A stretch of DNA of 64,000 bases from assembly GCF_964275005.1 (NCBI RefSeq), contig NW_027307674.1:1-64000 (forward strand). The letters run 5' to 3'. The notes under the pieces are model-generated. The model worked only from the letters and a program-made list of their open reading frames with translations, made no database searches and was not told where the DNA came from. Numbering within the stretch: position 1 is the first letter of the stretch; every line of letters begins with the position of its first letter. This DNA is from Diadema setosum (taxonomy: Eukaryota > Echinodermata > Echinoidea > Diadematoida > Diadematidae). Position numbers and translations under genes: made by a program. Shown here in pieces: positions 1 through 11,849 of this stretch.

Positions 1-2233
1 CATTACGAACACTCCGTGATGTGATAACATTAACACAAACACTATCCCGATAGAGACACAATGTCTCCAAAAGCGTGCATGAACTAACAACTAACTAATA
101 TAAAACATTAACTTTACATTAGCTGTAATCAGCACAGCTATACAGTACATACATTTATACCCACTCATTGGAGCAACAGTCAGAATCCTGTGCATACAAG
201 CATAACAATCTACGCTTGACATGTGCCTTCATGTGCATTCTACCAATTATAAAAAGTAACACTGAATACAACTGCAAAATCAACTACCTTACGCTGTAAA
301 AACCAGAAAATATTTCACAATATCAACTATCAAATACATACCTAACTCACTCACATTCTACCCTTTTCTCACAACATGAAACATTACTATTGTACATAAG
401 TACCATGATCTCCACATTCTCATTCACTCTTTTGTTACAACACTATCAAACACTGTACATGAACATACAGCTGTAATCACTTTTCTTCTGATGGAATGTG
501 AAACAACAGTACACAAACACCACACCGTAGCTGTCTTTCCTTTACAGTCCCCCAAAGAAACACAATTAATGCTGTCAGAACCAAATAGATGACCAACTAT
601 AGGCCCCAAAAGGACAAAAACAAAAATCCCTAGATCAATCAAATTAAAGCATAAACACATTACAGATTAAGTAAACAATATATGGATGGCATGGATACAA
701 CAATGGTGTGTATGCATTATAATACATGTCGTACCTGAGACTCGTATTCGAATCGGTATGAGTAAGACACACATGTACATGAAAACCGCTGAGAATAATC
801 ACCCACCTGATGTAACAATATCAAAACCTTAGTGTCATCATCAACTTATCATGTGAGTTATCACTACAAAATGTACAACCCTTTGGCATATACCAAACAA
901 AACAACTGAAAACGATACGTTCAGTAAAAAAAAAAAATGTTGCATATATGAAAACAAATTATCAGAAATAAACAGAGATCAAATACACCTGTATTATACT
1001 TTTGCAAACATACTCCAACTTCCGAACCATATGTTGTCCTTAAAGTGTATCACTATATGAACTGCTTGGTACAGATGCATCAAAAACGGAATCCTACATC
1101 AACGTCACTCCATACAGTATGACCCGACACATGGTTCTTACATATCAAAAAAGGGGAAGGATGAGCTACATGAGGTACATCAAAACTATGTGTTATGTAC
1201 AATGTGTTATCATACATATCATGTAGGCTTTATATAATTACAAATTATCATCATACATACATTCATCTTTTCTTTATCAAAAAACCTGCTACTGATATGC
1301 TACCCTTGCATGTGCAAAAAAAAAAAAAAAATCAAACGAGCATCATACATACGTATAACAAAAACTCACCTCTCCTACATGTGTGCAATATGTATTTGAC
1401 ATAAGACACAGAAAATGACTCTAAGAATCATACACATTGGGCAAAATGAATGGCAAAAACACAAACATAAAATGCTGACTTGAACTTACTGAGTTACCAT
1501 CAAAACTATCATGTGTATGCTACATACAAATAAAAAGATAAACATGTAATTCGAATTTGCATAACTTGCTATGTGCAAGTCACCTGGCTGCTTACATGAT
1601 GTATACTACAACAACATGGACTTGCATCCAATAACAATATACATGTAGTGTTTCTGTACATTACATTGACTCAGAATCAATGCAAAACACTTAAAACCAT
1701 AACAGGAATACCAGTACATGTATTATCAAGATTGTAATATCCTTAAACAAAAAAATAATAATACCTGCATAGATTCATTCCATACAATCACGAAAAAGAA
1801 AAAAAAAATGAACACGAGTTTTAAATCTCAGAGTGCCGTAAATATCAAGAGATACAGAACGACACAATTCACACACAACTTCACTCGTTGTCAGAAAAAA
1901 ATTCAAATGTAATTATCATAATTTGTCAACTAAAATTTACAATATTACCTTGGGCATAAAACATAATAAATCACAAACTTATACATCACAAGTTTGTTTC
2001 TCACTTCGAAACACTAATTACACGTACGTTATACATTGTGGTAAAAAAAAAAAATATTCCATAAACTTAAAAATCTTTTGGTATTTCAATGAAAACAGTC
2101 CGTTCATCCTATTACATGCACAAATATATGAATTTAACAAAACTGATAAAGGTGAAGTAGTATATAACACATAATTCAAGTAACAAATCAGAGTCCAGAA
2201 ACATCCGGTAGCCGAGGTCACAAGTGGAGGTTA
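1..2233. other. No recognisable gene; AT-rich
   Basis: I see only short open stretches here, none with a recognisable domain. CATACATGT-like words and A-runs recur (for example at 928 and 1317). The region lies 3' of the gag-like ORF, but no reverse transcriptase, LTR or polypurine tract could be identified. Confidence 0.5.
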
Positions 2234-4099
2234 TCAACTTCTGGATAAACAGTCAATGTCTGGAGGACGGCCAGGAGGGGGTCCTACATGCAAGCACGTG
2301 TAGTGACCTGGTTGAGGGTGAGGAGCAATGTCTGAGGTTGGAGACATCACAGGTGTGTTAAGATGAAGACGACGTGCAGGAATCTTCTCGCCCCGTGGAA
2401 AGCGAGATGTACCACTAGGAGTGGAGGCATTGGTGAAGGCACGGGGTCCACTTGAGGCATCTGGGGGGCGCCCAGGAGGGTCGTTGATCTCGATAATGCG
2501 AGGATGGTCTGGGGGGCCACCGTGTCGATGAGGAGTGGTAGTGCTACCAACACTGATGTTTAGAACATCCACAGGAAGCTCATCAGGGGGTGAGGTGTCC
2601 AAGGAACACTGCTTGACATCTGAAGATGGCTGACATGCTGGCCAGCCACAGAGATGACGAGGTGTGGGTAGGGCATCACAGGAATCATCGTCGGTGATAT
2701 CAGGGATGGTGTCATTCATCTCAGAGGTTGGAATGATGGCTAGCTCCGACTGAGCTAGACACTGACGCTCAGGCTCAGCATCCTGGGAACGGGGGCATAG
2801 GCCTATGCCTTGGTGGTGACCGTTGCTGGCTGGTGAATGTTCGGTCACATTATTTGAGATGAATGAAGGTGGGTTGTACCGGGGAAGGCTGAGAGACATC
2901 GGAGGTGTACGGGAAAGCCGAATATCTGCCTTTGGCGGAGGATCAGGACCATAGGTGTACGAAGGTCCATCACCAATTGTGATACGGCGCTTTGCGGGAC
3001 GGATGGTAATGTCGTGCAACACTATGAACGGAATGCCTGCCTCAACTATAACATCCGGAGAGTCAACAACTAACCCTTCAAAGAGAAATGCCTTTCCATC
3101 TCTGGTAAGTGTTAGGCACGTCCCTCCAACAACTGCATACGGTGAAGAATGGTCAACTGGATAAACCTCAGAAGAGTCCGTAAAAACACCTCCAAGACTC
3201 TTGAATACTGAATAGCCAATGGAGTTCTGTGGAGAACCATTGGCAAGGGTAACCCGGATAGTCTGTTGACCATGGTCAAGATCAATGTAGGGAGACATAC
3301 AGGCCTTTTCAGGCAACACCGAGGGACTATCTACTGGACACTGTGGTGACTGATCAACCCGGAAGTGGAGCTCATCCGACTGCGATGAGCCACGATCATA
3401 GCAGTAAGAATTGTCTTGAAACCCTATTGACCTGTCTAAATCTGACATATCCTTTGCATCTCCAAGACTAGTACTGTTTGAATCAGCAACACATAACCTA
3501 GCAGACAAGCAGACAATATCTGTAGCCGAAGCACTGTCATGAAGATCATCAAAACATTCATCAACTTCTGAGAAATCACATTCTGACTCTAGCTCATCAT
3601 AATCATCCAGATAATTGTCATATGGACACAGGGAATCAGAGTAGCCAAGGATAGAAGCCGCTTGGCGAGCACATGTAATGATATCTCTTTCATGCTCTGG
3701 TAGGAACGAGCAATCACTGATGTGATGGTGGTTCGGGCGATTGGCCACGAGACATATTGGGCAACTGTGAACTGTATGTCTAACATTAGAACGACTGGAC
3801 TCACTAACACTAAGACTACTCATACACATAGGGACGGGACAAGGAGTATTGTTACATGAACTTGGATTGACGCCATCATACCGAGTACCATGCAATACTA
3901 GATCCTCATGGGGACGAGGTTGGTTAGGGTCCCCGAAGGGCTCATCACAACTGTCATAACTTTCACCATCATAATCGTCACAGAAATCATCATAATCAAG
4001 ACCGACATAATCATCCTCAGTCATCCATTCATTTCTGCTTTCATTTCTTTTGATTTGAATTGGCTCAGAATCATAAACATGGTAAGGTACCTGGTACAT
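2234..4099 (-). CDS. Gypsy-type gag/protease-like ORF with lost catalytic Asp, no pol attached
   Basis: An uninterrupted ORF of 621 codons. The N-terminal 80 residues are strongly acidic (YDDFCDDYDGESYD). A zinc knuckle sits at 113-130 (CPIC, then H, then DC) followed by FLPEHERDI, as in Gag C-termini of gypsy-type elements from marine invertebrates. Residues 280-384 match the retropepsin-like domain of those elements: FEGLVV, an AGIPF turn and RPAKRRITIGDG. Where an active protease has D-S/T-G, this one has ANGS (286-289), so the catalytic Asp is gone. The tail is proline-rich and low in complexity. No reverse transcriptase or integrase follows on this strand. It could be a decayed element with a chance-preserved ORF or a co-opted gene. 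Confidence 0.7.
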   Translation of the reverse strand: MYQVPYHVYDSEPIQIKRNESRNEWMTEDDYVGLDYDDFCDDYDGESYDSCDEPFGDPNQPRPHEDLVLHGTRYDGVNPSSCNNTPCPVPMCMSSLSVSESSRSNVRHTVHSCPICLVANRPNHHHISDCSFLPEHERDIITCARQAASILGYSDSLCPYDNYLDDYDELESECDFSEVDECFDDLHDSASATDIVCLSARLCVADSNSTSLGDAKDMSDLDRSIGFQDNSYCYDRGSSQSDELHFRVDQSPQCPVDSPSVLPEKACMSPYIDLDHGQQTIRVTLANGSPQNSIGYSVFKSLGGVFTDSSEVYPVDHSSPYAVVGGTCLTLTRDGKAFLFEGLVVDSPDVIVEAGIPFIVLHDITIRPAKRRITIGDGPSYTYGPDPPPKADIRLSRTPPMSLSLPRYNPPSFISNNVTEHSPASNGHHQGIGLCPRSQDAEPERQCLAQSELAIIPTSEMNDTIPDITDDDSCDALPTPRHLCGWPACQPSSDVKQCSLDTSPPDELPVDVLNISVGSTTTPHRHGGPPDHPRIIEINDPPGRPPDASSGPRAFTNASTPSGTSRFPRGEKIPARRLHLNTPVMSPTSDIAPHPQPGHYTCLHVGPPPGRPPDIDCLSRS

Positions 4100-4489
4100 T
4101 GTACTTCTGGTTACAATACTGGTAGAGGCGGCCTCTCTCTCGGGCCTGGGTGCGAGGTCGTTGCCTCAAAAGGGGACAGGGAACAGCCATTCAAGGGCTA
4201 CGTATGGGACTACAGCAGATGCGAGCAAACCATAACTACCTATCACGACACATTTTTGCCGACCAACTGGCTGCCATATCATGCATAAAATCCATCGGTA
4301 ATGAGGGAAGAGCAGGGTACTTTATCCCATGTAGCTGCCACCACGCTTTTAAGAGAACATCGTTCGGAGATGGATAACCAGTCACAATAGTTAAGGTTTA
4401 AGCAAACTTTATTATGCTCACGCATCACAAACTGCCGGCCGAAAGGGGCGAAGATTGTACAACAACAATTTAACATACTTCTCAAACAC

Positions 4490-5745
4490 TGCCCGTAAGA
4501 GGGCAGTATAACACACTGGCCCTGACTTGGACATTTTATTTTTCTTGTTTTTAATTCAAGAATGTTAGATTTAAATTTGTTTCTTTGCCCAACATTTTTT
4601 GTTAGATAGAAAGTTGGACGTTCCGTGGCCGAGTATCAAGAGCAGCGATTTAGTTACGGTTTCAATGCATTTTCTTTACCATCTCTGACATTACATTCAT
4701 GGTTTTTAAATTTGACATTATCTCTCTATTTGTCTATAAGAAATACTGCTACAACATGGAATACATTTTCTATCCGCTTGTAACAGGTAGGGTTATAGAT
4801 TACTTTGTCAAGTTTTCCTCTTATCACCTCTCGTTTACTCTTCCCTTTTCACTCCGTTTGTTTTTGTTATACTGCAGATGGGAATGATTACATTAACATA
4901 ATCCAACTTGAAGTAGGAATGAAAATTGAATTAATTAACTCTAGGCCAGGTGTATAGCGTCTCGCTCATCTCTTTGAAATTTTAGGTTGTCATTGTTCGA
5001 CCAACGGAGTTGTAGACAGGCTTTATGTTGCTATGGATGTATCTCGCGCCATATGAGTGGAATGCATATGATGCTTAGTATATTAGCAATGTACTTTTTC
5101 TTGTCACTCCGTGCCAATTATAGTGTATTTGAAGGGGTTGTGTGTCGTTCTGCAAAAGAAAAGGCAAAACTTTTATTTTCAGCATTGCTGTTTCTCTATA
5201 CGTAGCCGTAGGTGATGAGTGCTGTTGGTATCTGGGCAGTGAAGAATAGAATATCAGGCTAAAATCTCCCTGTGTTATACGTGCTAAGCGTTCAATTTGA
5301 TATATCTTTCTTTATGTAGTCAATCACTGCAAACGGAGTTACAGAATTATTTTTTGAAACGTTTCACTGAACGTTTGTAAAGCAAAGTTTATGGAATATG
5401 AAGCAATGGTGCATGATTCATACCATTGATTTCAGAGGCGAAATTATGGTATGCCTAAATGTAAGGGTGACATTGCTTTGGAATTGCTGGGACAATATGC
5501 TTGGCACTCCTTCCACTTCTAATTATCCCCTTTGAAGATGTGTCGGTCACGGGTGATCGTCATGATTCAACTTTCACGTAGAAGCTTGCGTTCCACAATC
5601 TTGGTTCGAGGAGACTTACCGTTTAGTTACGTGGTTAGAAGCGATGTCTCTTTCATTATTTTAATAGAGGTAATACCGCTTTCGTCCAGGTACAATTCAC
5701 ATCGTCATGTAAACAAACACACACTCTACTTGTTTGTTTGTTTGT
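4490..5745 (+). repeat. Repeat unit A of the GTGTATGGCGTCTCGCTC family
   Basis: About 1.25 kb, noncoding, homologous to units at 13890-15540 and 19860-21250. Shared landmarks in order: GGACGTTCCGTGGCCGAG (a tRNA-like word, 4617), the pyrimidine-rich block ending TTATACTGCAGATGGGAATG (4870), CTCTAGGCCAGGTGTATAGC (4942), and the CGTCCAGGTA end (5684). It sits about 8 kb away from the main array. Confidence 0.65.
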
Positions 5746-6965
5746 TTTATTTTATTTAATCACGGGATAAAATGCCCTCGATCAGCCAGATGAGGCTGTT
5801 TTTCAGAGAGGCCGTGAGTACAGTGTTACAGCAACAACAAAAACAACACAACAGTTAACAAATCACTCAAAGTAAATTAACAATTACACAAAAACACATA
5901 AAAAACAACAAGCATAACATAATGAAATACATTACAATATGTGACCCTGCACCTCAAAACAAACAAAAAGTCGCCAGACATTAATTTTTAGTTATGACCA
6001 TATTCTGAAAGAACAGACTTTAAGCTTTAAAATGATGTATAACTCAAATCAAATGGACTCTCCTAACCTATCTAAATATTGGAAAGAAAGCACAAACTCA
6101 GGAAAAGTGTGAACTGAGAAAAGAGGCTCTCAAATACCTTGTCTATTCAAGCGCTTAATCTTTACCAAACCGTGCTGACTGTGCGATGAATGGGATAAAA
6201 AAAAAAGGAAGTAAACCACCAGAGTAACAACAATGAAGGGATTATCAGATTGAAATTGAAATTAAGCATGCCTCATTAACACATTCTGTCCATAATTAAT
6301 GCCAACTGTCAAAGCAGTAGCACTATCCTTTCTAAAGTTATTAGAGTTGAAAGTGAAGAGTGTGGACAAGGTCTTTCAGAAATGAAAAAGGGATTCTAAA
6401 GACACACCTAATCACACTATTCTACCAAAAATGTTCGAGATAAACTGCTAAAAAACACACTTTCCTGCCCGTTTTATGATATCAAATTTTAGCATAACGT
6501 AAAAGAAGACCCGCTCTTTCAGAAAATATGAAAAAGTCAAGTTCGGCTAGGTTATCCCATTTCACTTATTTTCAGTCCTCACTCAAAATCAGTGTGTGCG
6601 ACTTTATGTTCGTTTTGAGGTGCACGGTCATATATCGCAGAAACTAGATACCAAGAACAAAAAAAAAAAAAGAAGAGGAATATAAAGGTAACCACTTCAC
6701 ACAAACGCTACAAAAGAGGGTGACACAAACAAGTTCACGTAAATTCAGGCAAGTTAGCTCAAACATAGTTATGAAATCCACACTATAACACATACTCTAA
6801 CGTTCTTTCAAAAGCCTTCAAATTACCGAGTATTCTTACATTTTCGAGGAGACTATTGAATATTTTAACACTGGAATAAATGCATCCCAATTTCATGAAA
6901 TTTGTTCTGGGTTTTGGAAGTATGATAATATTACGAGAATTACAATCCAAGCAAGTACCCTATCA
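5745..6965 (-). repeat. LINE-tail-like or other old repeat, split by the MITE
   Basis: Sequence on both sides of the MITE (5745-5936 and 6636-6965) looks like the 3'-end region of the LINE at 30.6-33.4 kb: a TTTATTTTATTTAATCA start and, further on, a block with a weakly shared word order (TATTCTTACATTTTCGAGG onwards). There are no ORFs. The assignment rests on visual similarity only. Confidence 0.3.
5941..6631. mobile_element. MITE, GTGACC family copy 1 (691 bp)
   Basis: Starts GTGACCCTGCACCTCAAAAC and ends with its imperfect inverse (GTTTTGAGGTGCACGGTCAT), giving inverted termini of about 34 bp. It is flanked by ATAT at 5937-5940 and 6632-6635, a likely 4-bp target duplication. A second copy of exactly the same length is at 21923-22613. 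It has no coding capacity. Confidence 0.8.
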
Positions 6966-7284
6966 GGGATAAAACTGAATTACCCTCTCAGGGCTATTCA
7001 GCGGCTCAACGAAGCGTTGCGATCGTTATCGCTATTCTTGTTGCCGGACGTTCCGATTTATGACTCAAAATGTTGCGGAGTTTGCAGGCTCGTGCGAGCG
7101 CTGCACGCTGGCAATGATCTGGGTGGTCTTGTGTATCCATCATTCACACAGTCCGCGCCGTTTGTACACACCCACATGCAGGCGATAAGTCACAGCGTCA
7201 CAAACCAACGGCCGGGGATTTCCACATACAGTCTTCGCACATCGCGATAAGATGGTTTTGACAATTTGCACAAATCGAAGCTAA

Positions 7285-7482
7285 AACTACACTAAGTGCA
7301 CATAGTCGTTGCAGGATGATACCACACACACACACACACACACAAACAAACAAAACAAAATACGCAGTGCCCCTCTCAAACAGAACTACACTAAGTGCAC
7401 ATAGTCGTTGCAGAATGATACCACACACACACAAACAAAACAAAATACACAGCCCCCCTCTCAAATGGAAGTTGGAACTATT
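7285..7482. repeat. Two-copy tandem duplication, 99-bp period, with CA tracts
   Basis: AACTACACTAAGTGCACATA begins at 7285 and again at 7384. Each copy continues through GTCGTTGCAG, a CA microsatellite and AAACAAAACAAAATAC to CCCCTCTCAAA. No gene overlaps it. Confidence 0.8.
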
Positions 7483-8561
7483 TTCGCAGGTATATAATTC
7501 TCCCACAGTCCCAAGTAGATATAACACAAAATGCCTAATTGGTCCTCCAAAATATTCTGTCAATGCATTCATGGCATGACAGGGAGGTGGCAAAAGAATA
7601 TAACTATGCCTGATTAGACAAACTGTACCGTGCTAATCATCCATGATCTCACTGACAGCTCACTGGTATCGCGGAAACCCAACTAAACACAAAAACAACA
7701 TCACCCAACCCCCTCCCAAGTAATCTGCATGGTATGTGTTTCGCAGTGATTATCTACAACCAGGGAGGTGACTCCCTGCTACAACCAGGGAGGTGAGACA
7801 AAACCTCTCACCTCCCTGCTACAACAGACACCGCCGATCGAGAATGCCAGAACGGCCAGGGTAATAAACTTTTCGATGTTTCACAGCACTTTCCAAAGAT
7901 CGACGCAGGGGCGTGATCAATTCACATTTTGATTTTTCTGATCACCTGCGTTGACACATCTTCTAATGTCCCCTGGAGATCATACTATAAAGAGGTAAGC
8001 ATTGGTGTCATCCTACACAATGTATTTCCAAAATTTACAGTTTTAATTTCATGTATATCAATGTGGGATGAGTTAGGTACCTTCTCACAACAGCGAGCTT
8101 TGGCCCACGAAAGCGGCGGCCAAGCAAGCAAGGCGAGTCAGAGAGCAATACAATCGTCGGCCATTCCACGTACACTGGGCTAACTGCGTATACGGGAGGC
8201 AACAGGCAAGCGGTGTGTGCGCGTTTTTCTCAGTTCCAGTAGCGATAGCCTGACAAAATGCAAAGCGGATTGAATGAGGCTAAGTGGACAAAATTTTCGA
8301 ACATGCCGTGCTTTTACAGAGAGCGTGTGAATTTTGCTCACCCCGGATTATCCTGCAAAAGGGTCTATGAAAGCAAAAACTAATAATCTTTACTCTGAGG
8401 GAAAATGAGCGCAATCCGCGGTGAGCAAAAAATACTGTTTATGCTTAAACGCAGACAGGTCGAAGCGGTTTTGTCGGTTGCCATAGACTTTACACGTGAG
8501 GGTGATTCGCTTGGCACTGAGCCAGGTTTGGCGAGCTCGCTCGGTCATCCCGTTTTATCCT
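7483..8561. other. No gene recognised; one short hairpin
   Basis: No ORF here carries a recognisable domain. CAGGGAGGTGAGA (7786-7798) and TCTCACCTCCCTG (7806-7818) form a 13-bp hairpin with a 7-nt loop, next to a direct copy of the arm at 7761. Confidence 0.5.
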
Positions 8562-9008
8562 CTATAGGGTACTTGCTTGGACTGAATTACGTACATTATA
8601 TTTATCTATTTTGATAACTACTTTTTTACAGATAAATAATGGTAATAACTTGTGTAATAGTTTAAAGATAAATATTGCCGCGTGTTTTTCCCAGCGATTC
8701 ATAATTGCTTCTACGCCAGATAATTCATATAAGGCTCGACTAATGAAACGATTATCTACTAATAGAATGGTGCGGAGAGCCCTCTTCTGCAAAACACTTA
8801 TTTGATTTACTATACTTTTACTGGCGTTCCTCAACACAATTGAACAATAATCCAAATGGGGCTGAATTAACCCTTTGTATAAAATAAGGGCGGTGTCTTA
8901 CGGGATATATGGCCTTATTCTCTTGAAGCAGTACAACGCAGAAGAGAGTTTGGCCTTTACATTGGCAATGTGATTGTTCCACGTCAGGGTGTCGTTTAAG
9001 GTCACACC
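8562..9008 (-). pseudogene. LINE ORF2 C-terminal fragment beyond the SINE
   Basis: HLGVTLNDTLTWNNHIANVK continues from the RT thumb region, then MDYCSIVLRNASKSIVNQIS and LQKRALRTILL, a recurring C-terminal block of CR1/L2-type RTs. Reading ends at 8562. Confidence 0.75.
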
Positions 9009-9009
9009 T

Positions 9010-9295
9010 AAATGGTACCGATGTGTTGGCTCAGTGAGTAGAGCGGCTGCCCTCACAATCGGGAGGTCGTGGGTTCAAACCCCGGCCGCGTCATACCAAA
9101 AGACGTTAAAAGATGGGAGTTGCTGCTACCTTGTTTGCCGTTCAACAGTTGAAAGGGTTAGAGCAACGTCGATCTGGTGCTGCTCAGTGGCTGCCGGGCC
9201 CACGATCAATTGGGCAAAATGAATTTCCATTCTTGGACAATAAAATTTGGAGTTTATATCCAAAACAATTATTAAATTATTATTAAATACTTACA
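9010..9295 (+). mobile_element. tRNA-derived SINE inserted in the LINE
   Basis: The head has a pol III A box (TGGCTCAGTGAG, 9024) and B box (GGTTCAAACCC, about 9072), spaced as in a tRNA gene. A tRNA-unrelated body follows (GGGAGTTGCTGCTACC), then an AT-rich tail of TATTAAA units (about 9265-9290). It is not a functional tRNA: the acceptor stem cannot pair. It interrupts LINE ORF2, so it is younger than the LINE. Confidence 0.75.
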
Positions 9296-9344
9296 GGAGC
9301 TTTTTTGTTGTACGCAAAAATCATTAACCGTAACCTTAACGTTA

Positions 9345-11802
9345 TCAAAGAGGTATTTTTTTCCGCATAGGTGTGACAATCATGTATTCACACTTTTTCT
9401 CGTTTAGCAGCAGTCCATTGTACCTCAGCCAGTTCGTTATCGCCCTTAAATCATGATTTGCACACTTTTCTAAGTCATTGGGATTGTTTGATGCGTAGTA
9501 AAGGAAAGTGTCATCAGCGTACAAAGAGACAGTACAATGTTGTACAACTTCATCAATGTCATTGATAGTTATCACGAACAGAAGCGGTCCGAGGATACTC
9601 CCCTGGGGAACGCCACACGTAACGAGACGTTGTTCAGACATATTTCCGTTAACAACTGTGACTTGCTTCCTAAGCGCCAGATAATCTTTGAACCAGGCTA
9701 AACTGTCGGATTCTACACCGTATTTTCGCAGCTTCTCAATTATCACATCATGAGGTATTAAATCGAAGGCTTTTTTCAAGTCAGGTGTGATGAGTGCAAC
9801 TGCACGCCCTTCATCTAAAGCCTTCCGGATATTTTCTGTAATTGTTACAAGAGCAAGCAAATTTGAATACCTAGGGCGAAATCCAAATTGATTATTTGTT
9901 AAAAGATTATTTTCATTGAAATACTTGTATAATTGCTTAAAAACAACCTTCTCGAGGACTTTCGAAAGGACTGGAAGGACCGAGATGGGTCGATAACTTT
10001 GTGGGTCGGTCATGTCGCCTCCTTTGAAAATTGGCGAAACTCGAGCTAGTTTACATGCTTCTGGTATTCTACCCTGAGCCAGAGACAAGTTTCATACATG
10101 ACATAATGGTTTCACGATCACAGGCAGAGTATCTTTCAACACACTTGTTGGTAAATTATCTAAACCGGCTGCCTTATTTCTCGGAATTGTATCAAGAGAT
10201 TTCATGATTTCACATTCGGTGACAGGATCAAATGAAAATTCACAGGTTACTTGTTTGATGTACTGAGCGGAACTGCGATAATCTTCTTTCGGCAAACTAG
10301 ACTTAAGACGTTTTGGCGCATCCACAAACAAATTATTCATAACATTGGCAATATCTTTGTAGTTATGAACATCCTTTCCTTCGGATTTGACATGGTGCAA
10401 TACATGTCCCTTTCTCCTAGGTAACAGTGTATGAAGAAGCTTCCAGAGAACGGACGAGTCACCCTTATTTTTCAAAATACTTTCATTTATATATTTTCTT
10501 TTACATTTACGAATCAAAGAAGTTACACGATTTCTCAATTGCTTATATCTATTCCAATCAGATATTTGTTTGGTCTTCAATGCTATCTTTTTACTTTCAT
10601 CTCTTTCAAACATAAGCGACTTAATGTCATCATTCATCCATGGGGCTGATTTCTGCTTAACCCTTCTGCGTTTCATTGGAGCAAATTTATCTAATACAGT
10701 CACATATTTAGAAACCATCATCTCGTAGGCGGTATTGGTGTCTACTTCACAAAACACTTCATCCCAACATTCACTGCGTAGCTCATTACAAAATGTGTGA
10801 AAATCCAGATTTGCTAAATTGCGAGAGTTAACATATTTATGATTTGATGTGGCTGTTTTCACTCTACCAATGGCTGATACCACCATATAATGATCACTGA
10901 GTGTGATTGGTGCTACGTCACAATACTGCATATGTTCATGGTTAGATGAGACCAGTAAGTTAATGGTTGTAGCAGAGAGTGGTGTAATTCTAGTGGGCGT
11001 TGTCACAAATTGTTTCAGACCATAATCTGAGGCAATGTTTAACAGCTTCCTAGAATGATTAGATAACACAGGCTTCGTTACATCACAATTCAAATCACCG
11101 ATCACAATATAATCAACAGATTTAGCATCTAAACACTACAGAATATTTTCAAATTCTTCAAAACATTTCACTGGGGCATCTGGGGGCCTATACCACACCA
11201 CAATACACAGTGACTTCTGCCTAAGAGTAACATTTATACATAGAAGCTCGATATCACAAACGATTTCTGTATAAATTGTATATGCTACTGAATCTCGCAC
11301 ATATATAAGTATACCCCCTCCTTGTCTATTCCTATCACGACGTATTACATTATAACCGGCTATCTCTATCTCAGTGTCAGATATAGACCCATCAAGTCTG
11401 GTCTCACACAAGGTAAATATATCAAAATGATTATTGGTCAGTAAATTTTCTACTACTTCTAAGTTCTTCATAAGAGAACACACATTTAAATGACAAAGTT
11501 TTAAACCACGGTGTGATTTGAGATTGCGAAATATTGTCTCGCAGTCATCATAATTATTGAAATGTGTTTGTCGATAAGGACAATGCTGTCTGCGTGGGTT
11601 CATTTGGCTCAGGCAAGTTATTGAAAGGCAATTCGGTGAAGATGCACTTACTACAAAACCAGTCAGCTGTTGAATGAAAGAAATCGTCTTCCAAGTTTGA
11701 GCATGAGAGATGAATCCAGTTGTGGCATGAAACACATAATATAGCGTTGTGATTAGATTTGACGGGCTTTGAACATTGAATACATGGGAACTTGTGTAAC
11801 AT
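9345..11802 (-). pseudogene. LINE ORF2 (PHD-like finger, endonuclease, reverse transcriptase), broken
   Basis: The N-terminus has a C4HC3-like finger (CIQCSKPV, CVSCHNWIHLSC, WFCSKC). After a frameshift comes an AP-endonuclease start (KLCHLNVCSLMKN, FTLCETRLDGS) and, past a TAG, its end (IGDLNCD and SDHYMV). The RT follows with SPIFKGGD, YRPISVLPVLSKVLEK, GVPQGSILGPLLF and SLYADDTFLYYAS. Stops at about 11137 and 10100 and the frameshift make it non-functional. It replaces no host gene and lies outside the receptor gene. Confidence 0.85.
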
Positions 11803-11849
11803 AACCGATGATCACGCTGTCTGCGATATTCAATGTTGACAAAACTGAG

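Noticed and set aside
9010..9085. tRNA gene
   Set aside because: A and B boxes are present but the acceptor stem does not pair and a SINE body follows. The same applies to the heads at 17285, 17895 and 18900.
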